Shown here: positions 33,702 to 42,518 of the stretch, in pieces
How the letters are laid out: each line of letters begins with the position of its first letter
Numbering within the stretch: the first letter of the stretch is position 1
Source: Spirosoma foliorum
GTDB lineage: Bacteria > Bacteroidota > Bacteroidia > Cytophagales > Spirosomataceae
Assembly (NCBI RefSeq): GCF_014117325.1
Contig: NZ_CP059732.1
Span: 5,593,001-5,657,000, forward strand
Direction of reading: 5' to 3'
DNA length: 64,000 bases
Notes under the pieces: generated by a model
What the model was told of the DNA's origin: nothing
Database searches by the model: none
Seen by the model: only the letters and a program-made list of their open reading frames with translations
Position numbers and translations under genes: made by a program

Positions 33702-35753
33702 TTATCTGATTGCCAGGGGTTTAATCGGAGTTGGTGCCGTTTTTACGGCATACGTTTGGCGGTGGACTTGGCGACGAGTTGCATAATAGGATCCGTGCAT
33801 GTTACCTTCCAACTGGTTCAAACGGGAGGCAAGAATCTGAAGTCTACTGAGCATGTTTTTTTCATTCGCTTGCAGTTGGGCATTCTCGGCCTGCAACTTC
33901 TGCATTTGCGCTTCCAGAGCCTGCGTTGCACTAATGTTGAGCACCGACAGGGCTTCGTAGTCTACTACCCGAAAATCACTCACCTGCCGCCCATATACGA
34001 ACAACTTCTCAACCGCTCCGGTCTGCTTCGCTGATACAACAAAAGTCTGAGGGTCAATTACCCGCGTAACAATCTCGACCAGATCACCTCTTTGCGCATC
34101 AATCAGTTTGACCGTCTCGCCCACATGCAGTGAGTGCGCCATAGGCAAGGTCAGCGTCAGTTCGGCAGGAGTAGCCTGTACTCTGGCTAAGGTATAAAGG
34201 TCAGGGACGAAATTAGTCCGCTGCTGAACGGCCTGTGGATAAACTGACTCGACCTGCTGGGCGATCACTTTTTTCTGAGGTGTATTACCTAGCCGCACCG
34301 CATCTTTGTAGGTATAGTTGGTAATGGCCAAGCGACAAAGTGTCTGCAAATCTTGCTGAGAATTGGTAAGGCCAAGTATGGTTTTGATGCGAGCATCGGA
34401 AGAAATGACGTTTCTGGCTGATACAATGTTATACTCGGATACAATGTCGGCCTCAACCAACAGCCCCATTCGTCTTGAGTATGAAGTTAAGCTAGTCAAT
34501 ATAGGTATAGTTGTACCGTTGTCTAGTTTTAATGTTGCCCCGCCAGTGCCGAAATAAGTGGTACTGCCAGCGTGTACAGCTTCATCATTAGCTATGTGGA
34601 GTGGGGCTAACGGAGTTGTTGTACCAATGCCTACATAACCACTTTTTAAAACGGTCAGGGCGTTGCTTCGGGCTGCACCACCGCTACCATTACCAATCAT
34701 GAGCAGCGCATTTGTTACATCCTGATTGTAGCTACCCATCGCTGTTGCGCCAGCCTCAGAAGCTTTTGTCCCAGTTCCCATTGTGGTTGTATTTTCTCCT
34801 AAAGCATACGTACCGTTTCCCATTGCTGTCGAAGAATTACCGGTGGCGGTTGATCCATTTCCCATTGCTACCGCATAGTTCGGCACCCCTCCCTTCCCAA
34901 ATCCATTAGAGCTTGTAGAAATACTCGTGCCATTCGCAAACCAGGGACCACCGCTACTGGGCAACGTCACAGTGCCGCCCCCATTGGAGAGACTCAGCGT
35001 TTGTCCACTTAACGACAGCGACTGGATCTCGTTGGTTGGTGAATCGTCTTTGGCAGCAATGGCGTTACCAGTAATGGTGATACCATTACCTGCTGTATAA
35101 ACCCCACTACCGGCATCACCCTTGTCCCCTTTGTCACCCTTATCGCCTTTTGTTCCTTGTGGGCCAGCGGGACCTATCTGTCCCTGGGGACCAATAGTTC
35201 CTGTATCGCCTTTGTCGCCCTTATCCCCCTTGTCACCTTTGCTACCTTGCGGTCCAGCAACCCCGGTTGATCCTACTGAACCAGTGGCTCCTGTGTCGCC
35301 TTTATCACCCTTGTCCCCTTTATCGCCTTTTACACCTTGAGGACCAGGCGTACCTCCGTTGGCCGCGTAAAGTGCAAACGGCACACTCAGTAACTGCGTT
35401 GCCCCAAGATTCTGGTAATTAGTTGTACCATCGAAAGCTACCTCCACGCCCAGAAACTTAGATCCACTTCCCCAGTTAACACTGCTTATCGTGCCTTTCG
35501 TCGGTGTTCCTCCACCAACGGTCAGGCTAAATAGTCCGAAGCCATTGGTGGTTACGTTCTGGGTTTCAACATACTGCGCCGTGCCAGTGGTCAAGCCGTC
35601 GAGGATGGAGAGTCGCACACTGATGGGCTTATTTGCCAGTAAGTCACCGGTAGCGGTGCGGGCTACGGCCTGATAGGAAAAGCCCTGCGGTACCTGGGCA
35701 CGCACGGTCAGGGATAGCAGCCCGCAAAGAGCAAACAGAATAGAGGTTTTCAT
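33702..35753 (-). CDS. Collagen-like/peptidase S74 fibre protein
   Basis: The 683-residue protein has a signal peptide (1-19) and an N-terminal Bacteroidota domain (GFSYQAVARTATGDLLANK). Three collagen-like Gly-x-y blocks built of GDKGDKGDKGD follow (about 133-215), then a short YadA-head region (about 285-345) and a GIGTTTPLAPLHI linker. An S74-like chaperone core follows (SSDARIKTILG near 450, KKVIAQQVESVYPQAV near 495). A C-terminal coiled coil is followed by a basic tail. The architecture is that of a trimeric tail-fibre-like adhesin with a collagen stalk. It is the third gene of a minus-strand operon after the LytS kinase and T9SS protein (17-bp gap). Confidence 0.85.
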   Translation of the reverse strand: MKTSILFALCGLLSLTVRAQVPQGFSYQAVARTATGDLLANKPISVRLSILDGLTTGTAQYVETQNVTTNGFGLFSLTVGGGTPTKGTISSVNWGSGSKFLGVEVAFDGTTNYQNLGATQLLSVPFALYAANGGTPGPQGVKGDKGDKGDKGDTGATGSVGSTGVAGPQGSKGDKGDKGDKGDTGTIGPQGQIGPAGPQGTKGDKGDKGDKGDAGSGVYTAGNGITITGNAIAAKDDSPTNEIQSLSLSGQTLSLSNGGGTVTLPSSGGPWFANGTSISTSSNGFGKGGVPNYAVAMGNGSTATGNSSTAMGNGTYALGENTTTMGTGTKASEAGATAMGSYNQDVTNALLMIGNGSGGAARSNALTVLKSGYVGIGTTTPLAPLHIANDEAVHAGSTTYFGTGGATLKLDNGTTIPILTSLTSYSRRMGLLVEADIVSEYNIVSARNVISSDARIKTILGLTNSQQDLQTLCRLAITNYTYKDAVRLGNTPQKKVIAQQVESVYPQAVQQRTNFVPDLYTLARVQATPAELTLTLPMAHSLHVGETVKLIDAQRGDLVEIVTRVIDPQTFVVSAKQTGAVEKLFVYGRQVSDFRVVDYEALSVLNISATQALEAQMQKLQAENAQLQANEKNMLSRLQILASRLNQLEGNMHGSYYATRRQVHRQTYAVKTAPTPIKPLAIR
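35105..35345 (-). repeat. Collagen-like coding repeats
   Basis: Nine-nucleotide periodicity encodes runs of Gly-Asp-Lys-Gly-Asp triplets in three blocks separated by GPQG/GATG segments. The repeats are in frame within the fibre gene, and the long open frame on the opposite strand here is a by-product of this periodicity. Confidence 0.85.
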
Positions 35754-35770
35754 GGCTACTTACAAATCAA

Positions 35771-36244
35771 TCAGGGTTGAAGCACTAAGCGTATAGTCTG
35801 AACAGTATCCTCGGTCAGCACCTGAAGCAAGTACACACCGGTGGCAAAAGTCTGCACATCGACCTGTAGTGGTTTACCGTCGCTGCGGCCCTGCCAACAG
35901 GGGCGACCCAGTATATCAATCAGCGTCAGGCGTGCGGGTGGGCAATCGATGTACAGATATTGGCGAGTCGGATTCGGAAATACCCGGACCAGTAGGCTCG
36001 GTACGGGTTCGAGGGCTGTAATAATCCGCGCAGCTGCGGCCTGCTGAAACCCCTGACTAACTGACCCTGACCCGGTTGACAGGGCGGTAGCGACAGATTG
36101 CCCGATGGTGAACGACAGGCTATTGTTGCCCTGCTGCAGAAAGCCTCCTGCCGAGGCAATGGTTTGAGGAGTCAGGGTTTGGGCCTGGGCGATACTCAAG
36201 CAGCCGAAACCACTGAGTAATAGGTAGGAAAACAGATTACGCAT
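35771..36244 (-). CDS. Small T9SS cargo protein with type A sorting domain
   Basis: The 157-residue protein has a signal peptide (about 1-21), a short Ser/Gly-rich segment (SLSFTIGQSVATALSTGSGS) and a C-terminal type IX secretion sorting domain. The domain shows VFPNPTRQYLYI (about 89-100), LIDILGRPCWQ and FATGVYLLQV, the conserved strands of type A CTDs. The product should be secreted across the outer membrane and anchored or released. It lies between the kinase and collagen-like genes with gaps of 34 and 17 bp, so it is part of their operon. Confidence 0.85.
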   Translation of the reverse strand: MRNLFSYLLLSGFGCLSIAQAQTLTPQTIASAGGFLQQGNNSLSFTIGQSVATALSTGSGSVSQGFQQAAAARIITALEPVPSLLVRVFPNPTRQYLYIDCPPARLTLIDILGRPCWQGRSDGKPLQVDVQTFATGVYLLQVLTEDTVQTIRLVLQP

Positions 36245-36278
36245 AACACCAATAGAAGCAAAAAGCTGTTGTGGGGAA

Positions 36279-38387
36279 TCAGTTATCGCTTATGGCCAGC
36301 TTCTGGTGTGGTATTTTCAGTAGCACTTTCGTGCCTTTGGCCACACCCTGTTCATCAACAAGGTCTTCGATGTCGAAAAAAGTATCGGTCTGATTCGGGG
36401 AGCTTAGCAGCGCGAGTCGGTCGGCGGTAAGTTGCATTCCCAGCGATTTGCGGCTTCCGGCTGGTTTCATTTTCAGCGTTCCAGCCTGTTGCCGTCCCAC
36501 ACCGTCGTCGGTGATGATACAGTACAGCATGGATTCATCCAGTCGGAAGGCAATGTCGATGTTGCCCGGCCCGTCTTTATGCATTAACCCGTGCCAGATG
36601 GCGTTTTCGGCGAAGGGCTGTAACAGCAATGGCGGCACCCGAATCGTATTGGTATCAACGGTGTTAATAAACGTGATACTGAAGTTGAAGGCATTCTTGA
36701 AACGCAGCCGTTCGAGTTCGAGATAAAGCGTGAGCATTTCCAGTTCTTCAGCGAGGGTGATCAGCGACTGCTCCGAGTTTTCGAGCACCATCCGGATCAG
36801 GGTAGAGAACGTGGTTAAATAGTTAGAAGCCGCCATCCGGTCGTTGACCAGAATATATCGGTTGATCGAGTTGAGGCAGTTGAAAATAAAGTGAGGGTTC
36901 ATCTGGGCGCGTAAAGCCTTTATCTCAAGTTGCTCAGCACGTCGACGCAGTTCATCTTGTTGATGCTGGTGTTCCAGCTGTTCCAGCTGCAACCGATCGT
37001 TTAGCTGTTGGGCTTCCAGGAGCGCATTCTGACGCGACAGCCGGATTGCCCGGTAGCCGATCAGGGCGAGTAGACTCACCACAACCAGGCCCACCACTAG
37101 CAGCCATTTCTCCAGCGACTCCTGTCTCAACTGCTGACTGATGATAATTTTCTCCTTATTAAGCAGTTCGATACGCGCCTGCTTCTGGTCAATGTCAATC
37201 TGGCCTTTAAATGAAAACAGGTTGGCTTTGAACTGATTAGTCAACAATGTTTCGCGCAGCGCACTGTATTCCATCAGGTATCGATACGCCTGCTTGGTCT
37301 CGCCGAGGTGGTCATAGCTTTTCCAGAGTAACTCACTCGCATCACGCAAACGCGGCCGTGCGCCGGTCTTTCGGGCCATCTCGTACAGTTCCTGAGCATA
37401 CGGAACAGCCTGCTGATAATCATTCTTACCCTGATAGGCACTGGCTAGATACCCTAAATAGGCCATGATATTCTCTACACTATTCGAGATACGGGCTTTC
37501 GCTAAATCGGGTTTGAATAGCGCAATGGCTTTTTCGTATTGACCATCAACCAGGGCGAAATGGCCAATAGCCGTGCGGGTGCTCTGGCTTTGGGGAGCCA
37601 GTTTGATAGCCTTATCGAGGTAAAAATTGGCTGAGTCGGAGCGGTTCATGCGTTTAAACGACCTCGCTAAGCTAGCATACACAAAATCGGGCTCGAAGCC
37701 AGTTTTGAAGGCACGTTCGGCTAGATGCAGATGATCAACAGCCGCCTGGAAATCATTGACATTGTTATATAACAGGGCTAGATTAAAGTAGGACCATCCC
37801 AAAGCGAGCTTATCGCCCATCTTTAGCCGTTCAATATAACTCTGTTTGGCTTTGTCGAGCCCTGTTTCGTAATCGCCAATGGCACCATAGGCTAATCCTA
37901 GGAATGTGAGCGACTTGCCGGGATCGCCCCCCGGATACGTTCGGAGTAGGGGCAGCGATGCATTCAGGTACTTAATACTTTCCTGATAGTTAGCCATTTT
38001 TAGTAAATCATCGCCCAGATAACACATCGCCCAGCCTGCATGATAGGGGTCTCTGTGTCGCAGTTTGTCAATGGCTTGCCGAAGCAGTGGTTCGGCCTCC
38101 TGGTATTTACCGGCTCGCATCACTACGGTTCCTCTATTAAAGTCAGCCAGATCAATACCATCTGAATAACCGAGCGCTCTGGACAGACTGAGGGCCTGCT
38201 CCGCGAAATACCCGGCCGAATCGACATTGATCCACAAATAGTGCTCACTCAGTTGGTTGAGCACATCGGCCCGCTTGGTGCCGGTCAGCGAGGGCAACAC
38301 CCGGCGCAGACTATCGGGATTCAACTCGCCAGCACTATAAGCAACAAATGGCAATAGCAGGAAAAGAAGAATAGAATGGCGTCTCAT
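36279..38387 (-). CDS. TPR-containing LytS-type sensor histidine kinase
   Basis: The 702-residue protein has a signal peptide (1-18). A periplasmic TPR-like helical region follows (about 25-370, repeats such as AMCYLGDDLLKMANYQESIK) and one membrane helix (about 428-446). A coiled coil leads to a His_kinase domain of the LytS/YehU type with QMNPHFIFNCLNSINRYI (about 498-515). The ATPase domain has a modified N box (PFAENAIWHGLMHK) and TDDGVGR. It would phosphorylate a LytTR response regulator, most likely the one at 39501-40241. It is the first gene of the operon that also encodes the T9SS and collagen-like proteins, suggesting surface-fibre control. Confidence 0.9.
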   Translation of the reverse strand: MRRHSILLFLLLPFVAYSAGELNPDSLRRVLPSLTGTKRADVLNQLSEHYLWINVDSAGYFAEQALSLSRALGYSDGIDLADFNRGTVVMRAGKYQEAEPLLRQAIDKLRHRDPYHAGWAMCYLGDDLLKMANYQESIKYLNASLPLLRTYPGGDPGKSLTFLGLAYGAIGDYETGLDKAKQSYIERLKMGDKLALGWSYFNLALLYNNVNDFQAAVDHLHLAERAFKTGFEPDFVYASLARSFKRMNRSDSANFYLDKAIKLAPQSQSTRTAIGHFALVDGQYEKAIALFKPDLAKARISNSVENIMAYLGYLASAYQGKNDYQQAVPYAQELYEMARKTGARPRLRDASELLWKSYDHLGETKQAYRYLMEYSALRETLLTNQFKANLFSFKGQIDIDQKQARIELLNKEKIIISQQLRQESLEKWLLVVGLVVVSLLALIGYRAIRLSRQNALLEAQQLNDRLQLEQLEHQHQQDELRRRAEQLEIKALRAQMNPHFIFNCLNSINRYILVNDRMAASNYLTTFSTLIRMVLENSEQSLITLAEELEMLTLYLELERLRFKNAFNFSITFINTVDTNTIRVPPLLLQPFAENAIWHGLMHKDGPGNIDIAFRLDESMLYCIITDDGVGRQQAGTLKMKPAGSRKSLGMQLTADRLALLSSPNQTDTFFDIEDLVDEQGVAKGTKVLLKIPHQKLAISDN

Positions 38388-38775
38388 AGCAAATGGGGTT
38401 GATTGCTCACCAATAAATAGTCAGTACTAAAACCTCTTGACAACGAATGACTTAAAGTTACGTTTCAGAACATCGTGCCATAGCGTTGACAGCTACGACT
38501 GGTTCAATCGGTTGCTAAAATTACAATTATACAAGGCCCGTTGCTGACATTGTCGACAGGCTGTTTTTTTCAGCCTATAGAATGGCATTCGTCGGCGACG
38601 AACACGGTTTGTCGCCGACGGAGCCCGCAATTCATGGAGTCGGCTGGCATAAAACCAGTTGCTGCCGAGGATGCATTAACAACTCCGTAAGCCGTTCGTT
38701 GAGCTGGAGGTATGTTCGCTTTTTCATCGTTTTAAGGAAAATAAGGTTGGTGAAACAAGATGTTAGGAAATAGTC
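38388..38775. other. Intergenic region with palindromic site B
   Basis: About 390 bp between two minus-strand genes. It contains site B (38596-38614) and a small hairpin (AGGCTG/CAGCCT around 38559-38577). A 31-codon frame starting MKKRTYLQLNERL on the minus strand ends within the gap; I do not consider it a supported gene. Confidence 0.5.
38596..38614. promoter_or_regulatory. Palindromic site B (CGACGAA-N5-TTTGTCG)
   Basis: CGACGAACACGGTTTGTCG is the core of a longer palindrome (38590-38620) with 13-bp arms and one mismatch. It lies 209 bp upstream of the LytS-type kinase gene and matches sites A and C. Confidence 0.45.
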
Positions 38776-39222
38776 TTACTTGACAGTTATGAAGTGGTTA
38801 TCGGTTTTGGCGACGTTGAGGAAGACGACACGCTTAGGTTCCGGTTGGGGATTATTCAGGGAAATTTCCTGGCTGACATGCGTATCGGCCGATTCCAGGT
38901 CAAAGATGTAATAGCCGGCCGCTAGCTCTTTCAGATCATAGTTACCCGCGAAGGTTCGGCTAGATTCGTACTGATCATACAGCACTTTGCCCTGGCTGTC
39001 GTAAAGGCGAATGTGTACGGCTCCCCGTCCCTGATGAACGAAGTTGATCCGCACCGATGAACTGTTGACAACCGGCCAGATGGCTGTTCGAAGGGATGGC
39101 TGGTTAGTTGTCCCCTCAACATAGTTCGTATTGATTTGAGCGTGTAAGCGGGTTGTAGCGAGTGTGGTGAAAATAAGGACGGCCAGCGCCAGGCGGAATG
39201 CAGAGATGTTATTGGTTTTCAT
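38776..39222 (-). CDS. Small secreted beta-sandwich protein
   Basis: The ATG at 39220-39222 (MKTNNISAFRLALAVLIFTT) gives 148 residues with a signal peptide (about 1-30). The mature part reads as one beta-sandwich: SSSVRINFVHQGRGAVHIRL, LYDSQGKVLYDQYESS and LKELAAGYYIFDLES resemble a T9SS-type C-terminal domain. It lacks the usual PNP entry motif, so sorting by T9SS is not certain. An upstream start at 39300 has no signal peptide at its N-terminus and is not used. It is divergent from the LytTR regulator, and palindromic site C lies between them. Confidence 0.7.
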   Translation of the reverse strand: MKTNNISAFRLALAVLIFTTLATTRLHAQINTNYVEGTTNQPSLRTAIWPVVNSSSVRINFVHQGRGAVHIRLYDSQGKVLYDQYESSRTFAGNYDLKELAAGYYIFDLESADTHVSQEISLNNPQPEPKRVVFLNVAKTDNHFITVK

Positions 39223-39378
39223 GACATTAGTATGTTTAAAATATGATTGAAAGGGGCTACTTTCTGTAAGCCTGCTCCAAAGGTATAGCCCTTCAAACAC
39301 CCTCTGCGAGCTTATTCGACCGGGGACACGGGCCAGTCGGCGGATAGCCCAAAACCGATTCTGAGTTCAATTCATCGG

Positions 39379-39397
39379 CGACAAATGACGTTTGCCG
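39379..39397. promoter_or_regulatory. Palindromic site C (CGACAAA-N5-TTTGCCG)
   Basis: CGACAAATGACGTTTGCCG lies in the divergent gap between the small secreted protein (157 bp) and the LytTR regulator gene (104 bp). It has the 7-5-7 layout of sites A and B with one arm mismatch. Confidence 0.45.
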
Positions 39398-39500
39398 ATA
39401 CCGCTTCCTCAATGGGTCAGCTTTAGGTGGGCATAGTATAGACAGAAATGCTATCTTAGCTTGCCTGTTTCCTGGCAAAGAGCCCAAACTGAAAAACACA

Positions 39501-40241
39501 ATGTCGCTACGTTGTTTGCTGGTGGACGACGAGCCGCCCGCGCTCGATGTGCTGGAGATGTACATCGAATCCATTGATGGACTAACGGTAGTTGCCCGCT
39601 GTGAAAATGCGCTGGAAGCCTTTCGGGTGTTACAGCAGCAACCCATTGACCTGATGTTTCTGGATATTACCATGCCCAAGATGCTGGGAACGGACTTCCT
39701 GCGTTCACTGCGGAATCCCCCGACGGTAATTATCACGACAGCGTACCGTGAATATGCCCTCGATGGCTTCGACCTGGATGTAGCGGATTACCTGCTCAAA
39801 CCCATTCCGTTCGATCGGTTTCTGCGGGCGGTCAGTAAAGTCATGAAGACAAATGAAGAAGTGGCCGAACACCGACTCATCGAGCAAGAGCCCGTTAAAG
39901 AAACGATTCGCCCGGTCGGCGTAGACTCGTTGTTTTTTCGCGCCGACCGGAAGCTTATCAAAGTGCAGCCAGACGAGATTTTGTACGTCGAAAGCCTGAA
40001 AGATTATGTACGTATTATAACCCGTACGGCCAAACCCTTGCTGGTTAAGCAAACGATCAGTTCACTCGAAGCCCAGTTGCCTGCCAACCAGTTTGTGCGG
40101 ATACATCGATCATTTATCGTGGCGGTTTCGGCGATCACCAGCTATACGCCCCGCCATGTCGAAATAGATGGCCAGGAACTACCCATCGGAAAACTCTATC
40201 AGAAGGATGTCGAGCGGACACTAGGTGTATCGAACAGGTAA
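39501..40241 (+). CDS. LytTR-family response regulator
   Basis: The 246-residue protein has a receiver domain (about 3-120) with acidic pair VDDEPP, phosphoacceptor Asp in LMFLDITMP (about 55), the conserved Thr in ITTAYREYA and Lys in LLKPIPF. A LytTR DNA-binding domain follows (about 145-246) with ADRKLIKVQPDEILYVESLK and the FVRIHRSFIVAV motif. It is the obvious partner of the LytS-type kinase encoded 1.1 kb away on the opposite strand. Its own upstream region contains palindromic site C, compatible with autoregulation. Confidence 0.9.
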   Translation: MSLRCLLVDDEPPALDVLEMYIESIDGLTVVARCENALEAFRVLQQQPIDLMFLDITMPKMLGTDFLRSLRNPPTVIITTAYREYALDGFDLDVADYLLKPIPFDRFLRAVSKVMKTNEEVAEHRLIEQEPVKETIRPVGVDSLFFRADRKLIKVQPDEILYVESLKDYVRIITRTAKPLLVKQTISSLEAQLPANQFVRIHRSFIVAVSAITSYTPRHVEIDGQELPIGKLYQKDVERTLGVSNR

Positions 40242-40544
40242 TGGTGTAGGGAGCCAACCTGATTTTGTTGGCCTTTATAAACGATTGCCGAACTTCTACC
40301 ATTTGAGCTAATTCACTTTTTACTCATTCTCCGATTTTTATCTCACAAACCAAAGTATTCCTATTAATGATATGCCTGAGTTTATAAGACTATTTTCTCT
40401 CCTAAATGCCCACGTCAACAGCCCGACGTAAGTCGAGCGCAACTCTGGCCGAATGAGACTTCAAGATGCGTCCATCAGGCTAGTGGTAGTATGCTCGGAT
40501 GCTGAACCATCGACCCTCCACAACAGGGGTATAAAGAGCATTCG
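40242..40544. other. Intergenic region, nothing recognised
   Basis: About 300 bp between the convergent LytTR regulator and quinone oxidoreductase genes. I see no open frame, clear hairpin or repeat shared with other gaps. Confidence 0.5.
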
Positions 40545-41513
40545 TTAAGGTAATACAACAAGTTTGCCCACACTCTGATTACTGTCCATAAATTGATGTG
40601 CCGCTACGATTTGATCTAACGTAAACGTCTGGCTGATTGCCAATTTCACTTGGCCCGCTTCAACCTGACGGATGAAATCCTGGAAAACGGCTGTCGGGCT
40701 ACTGATCTGGCCACTGTCGTAGGTAGTAAGTCGGACTGTAGGGGGAATAAATTCCATTGGAGCAAAAGCGGGAATCGTCCAGTTTTCCGCCAACATTCCA
40801 CTCATGCAGCCCGTACCACCGGGTTTGAGGCAACTTAGCGAGTCATGCAGGGTAGACGTACCGACCAGTTCCAATACTTTATCGACGCCCTGCGGAAAAA
40901 TGGCTCGAACCGATTCACTTAGCTTACCCGTATCGATCAACACATGGGAAGCTCCATTATCCCGTAATAAACTCTCTTTCTGTGGGTTTCGTGTAGTACT
41001 TAACACAGTTAGACCCGCCACGTTAGCCAATTGAGCGGCCAGCATGCCCACAGACGACGTCCCTCCTCGTATCAAAAGGCTTTCGCCGGGCTGAATGCCC
41101 AGAGCCGGATACAGCGAGCCATAAGCCGTCTGAAACATTTCAGGAATGGCGCCCAACACCTCCCAGGGCAACGTACTCTGAAATGAATGAAGCAACCGCT
41201 TAGGCAACACCGTGTACTCGGCATAACTCCCGTCGAAGTCACGCCCCATCCCTCCCATCAAGGCCATAACCGACTGCCCCCGTGCATACTCGCCAGAAGG
41301 GTCGTTTTCAACTTCACCAACGCACTCGATGCCCAGCACACGTGGAAATTGAACTCCGGGCGAAAAACCTTTACGCGTCATGAGCTCTGAGCGATTCAGG
41401 CCAAACGCTTTCACTTTGACCAGTACCTGACCATCGCCGGGAGTAGGCACCGGACGTTCTTCAAGAATAAATTCCTCCGGTGAACCGGGGCGATATATAA
41501 CGGCGGCTTTCAT
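40545..41513 (-). CDS. Zinc-independent NAD(P)H:quinone oxidoreductase-like MDR protein
   Basis: The 322-residue protein is a medium-chain dehydrogenase/reductase. It has the GroES-like N-terminal domain (VKVKAFGLNRSELMTRKG, about 33-50) but no zinc ligands at the usual Cys/His positions. The nucleotide-binding motif is IRGGTSSVGMLAAQLA (about 148-163), and the C-terminus has the typical HQFMDSNQSVGKLVVLP. Such enzymes (QOR-like) reduce quinones or alpha,beta-unsaturated carbonyls with NADPH. It is a single gene, with a Crp-family gene further upstream on the same strand. Confidence 0.85.
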   Translation of the reverse strand: MKAAVIYRPGSPEEFILEERPVPTPGDGQVLVKVKAFGLNRSELMTRKGFSPGVQFPRVLGIECVGEVENDPSGEYARGQSVMALMGGMGRDFDGSYAEYTVLPKRLLHSFQSTLPWEVLGAIPEMFQTAYGSLYPALGIQPGESLLIRGGTSSVGMLAAQLANVAGLTVLSTTRNPQKESLLRDNGASHVLIDTGKLSESVRAIFPQGVDKVLELVGTSTLHDSLSCLKPGGTGCMSGMLAENWTIPAFAPMEFIPPTVRLTTYDSGQISSPTAVFQDFIRQVEAGQVKLAISQTFTLDQIVAAHQFMDSNQSVGKLVVLP

Positions 41514-41789
41514 AAGTTAATGAAGAAATAAGCAGGTTTAATTCAGCTTTGTTTATCCGAAAAACGGTTTGCTAAAGGATTCGTCTGCATAAAAAAGGCC
41601 CGCCCCCCCCTTTCGGATTGTGGCTACATACAAACGGGACAGCCCCTAAAACAAGTCATAGGATTGCGTATAGGGCGCTAACTTTCATTGTCAGACGAGT
41701 TAAATTGACAAGGCAAAGTTGTGGCAAGGAGGCTGGCTGCACCAATGAACTAACTTAAGAAATAGGCTTAAACTAGTTTAAGATTTAGG
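41514..41789. other. Intergenic region, nothing recognised
   Basis: No coding frame supported. It contains a C-rich run (CCCGCCCCCCCC near 41610) of no evident meaning. The adjoining palindrome is listed separately. Confidence 0.4.
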
Positions 41790-41860
41790 ATTTTCGTTTA
41801 GGGCCGTGCCACGGTAGTTATGGTCCAGAATTAAACCGTGGCACGACGCTAAACGAAAAT
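41790..41860. repeat. 26-bp-arm inverted repeat after the Crp gene
   Basis: The left arm (41790-41815) and right arm (41835-41860) are complementary at 24 of 26 positions, built around CCGTGCCACGGT and ACCGTGGCACG, ending in CGTTTA/TAAACG. It lies 10 bp after the Crp-family stop and may end that transcript, but has no clear T-run in that direction beyond the stem itself. Confidence 0.7.
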
Positions 41861-41870
41861 TCTACGTTTG

Positions 41871-42461
41871 TCAGGAAGCAATATTTTTCCTGATTTTGCT
41901 CAAAAATTCGGGGGTAATCCCCAGATAAGAAGCAATCTGCGTATTTGGAAGCCGCTGACTTAGCGTAGGATACTGCTCCAGAAAGGCCAGGTAACGTTCC
42001 TGTGCTGTCGAGCTGATGTTTTGCAACACCCGATTCTGTAACTCAACGTACTTGTCTTCAATAATGACTTTAAAAATCCGGTCGAGCTTCGGAATACTGT
42101 CGTAGAGGAAATATAGGTCTTTTTGTTCGATTTGTAACACTACAGAGGGTTCGATGGCTTCGATGAATAACTTGCTGGCTCTTCCAGAATGAAAGCTCCC
42201 AATATCAGCAATCCACTCATTCTCAGCAGCAAATTGAATTGTATGCTCAACACCTTTCTGATCAACGGCAAACATCCGCAAGCACCCTTCGACAACAAAC
42301 GAATAGTGTTTACAAGGAAACCCTTCCTGCAAAATCGCTTGTCGGCGCCGTATCCGACGCTCCGTCACTCGCCCTTCTAGTAATTGTTTTTCGTTTTCGT
42401 CAAAAGGAAGAAAACGCTCAAAGTGGCTGATGAGTGGCTGAAGCAACAAGGGTTGGGTCAT
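41871..42461 (-). CDS. Crp/Fnr-family transcriptional regulator
   Basis: The 196-residue protein has a cyclic-nucleotide-binding-like beta-barrel (about 25-120, SFVVEGCLRMFAVDQKGVEH). A dimerisation helix follows (about 125-145), then a compact winged helix at the C-terminus (LPNTQIASYLGITPEFLSKI, about 171-190). The canonical cAMP phosphate-binding GELALL segment is absent, so cAMP binding is unlikely; this is common in the short Bacteroidota Crp-like proteins. A downstream target may be the quinone oxidoreductase gene on the same strand, but no site was identified. Confidence 0.85.
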   Translation of the reverse strand: MTQPLLLQPLISHFERFLPFDENEKQLLEGRVTERRIRRRQAILQEGFPCKHYSFVVEGCLRMFAVDQKGVEHTIQFAAENEWIADIGSFHSGRASKLFIEAIEPSVVLQIEQKDLYFLYDSIPKLDRIFKVIIEDKYVELQNRVLQNISSTAQERYLAFLEQYPTLSQRLPNTQIASYLGITPEFLSKIRKNIAS

Positions 42462-42518
42462 AAAGGGGCTTTAGCTCTAAACTAGCTACTAATTTAGGGC
42501 TAAAGACTTGCTCAACTG

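Noticed and set aside
35122..35340. Open frame of Ser-Pro-Leu repeats on the plus strand
   Set aside because: It is the reverse complement of the collagen-like Gly-Asp-Lys coding repeats and has no independent support.
32020..35753. Prophage or contractile injection system suggested by S74 tail-fibre domains
   Set aside because: No sheath, tube, baseplate, capsid, terminase or integrase genes occur in the window; S74 fibres are common as Bacteroidota surface proteins.
38638..38730. 31-codon frame starting MKKRTYLQLNERL on the minus strand
   Set aside because: No promoter or conserved motif; the gap contains regulatory palindromes that explain its structure better.
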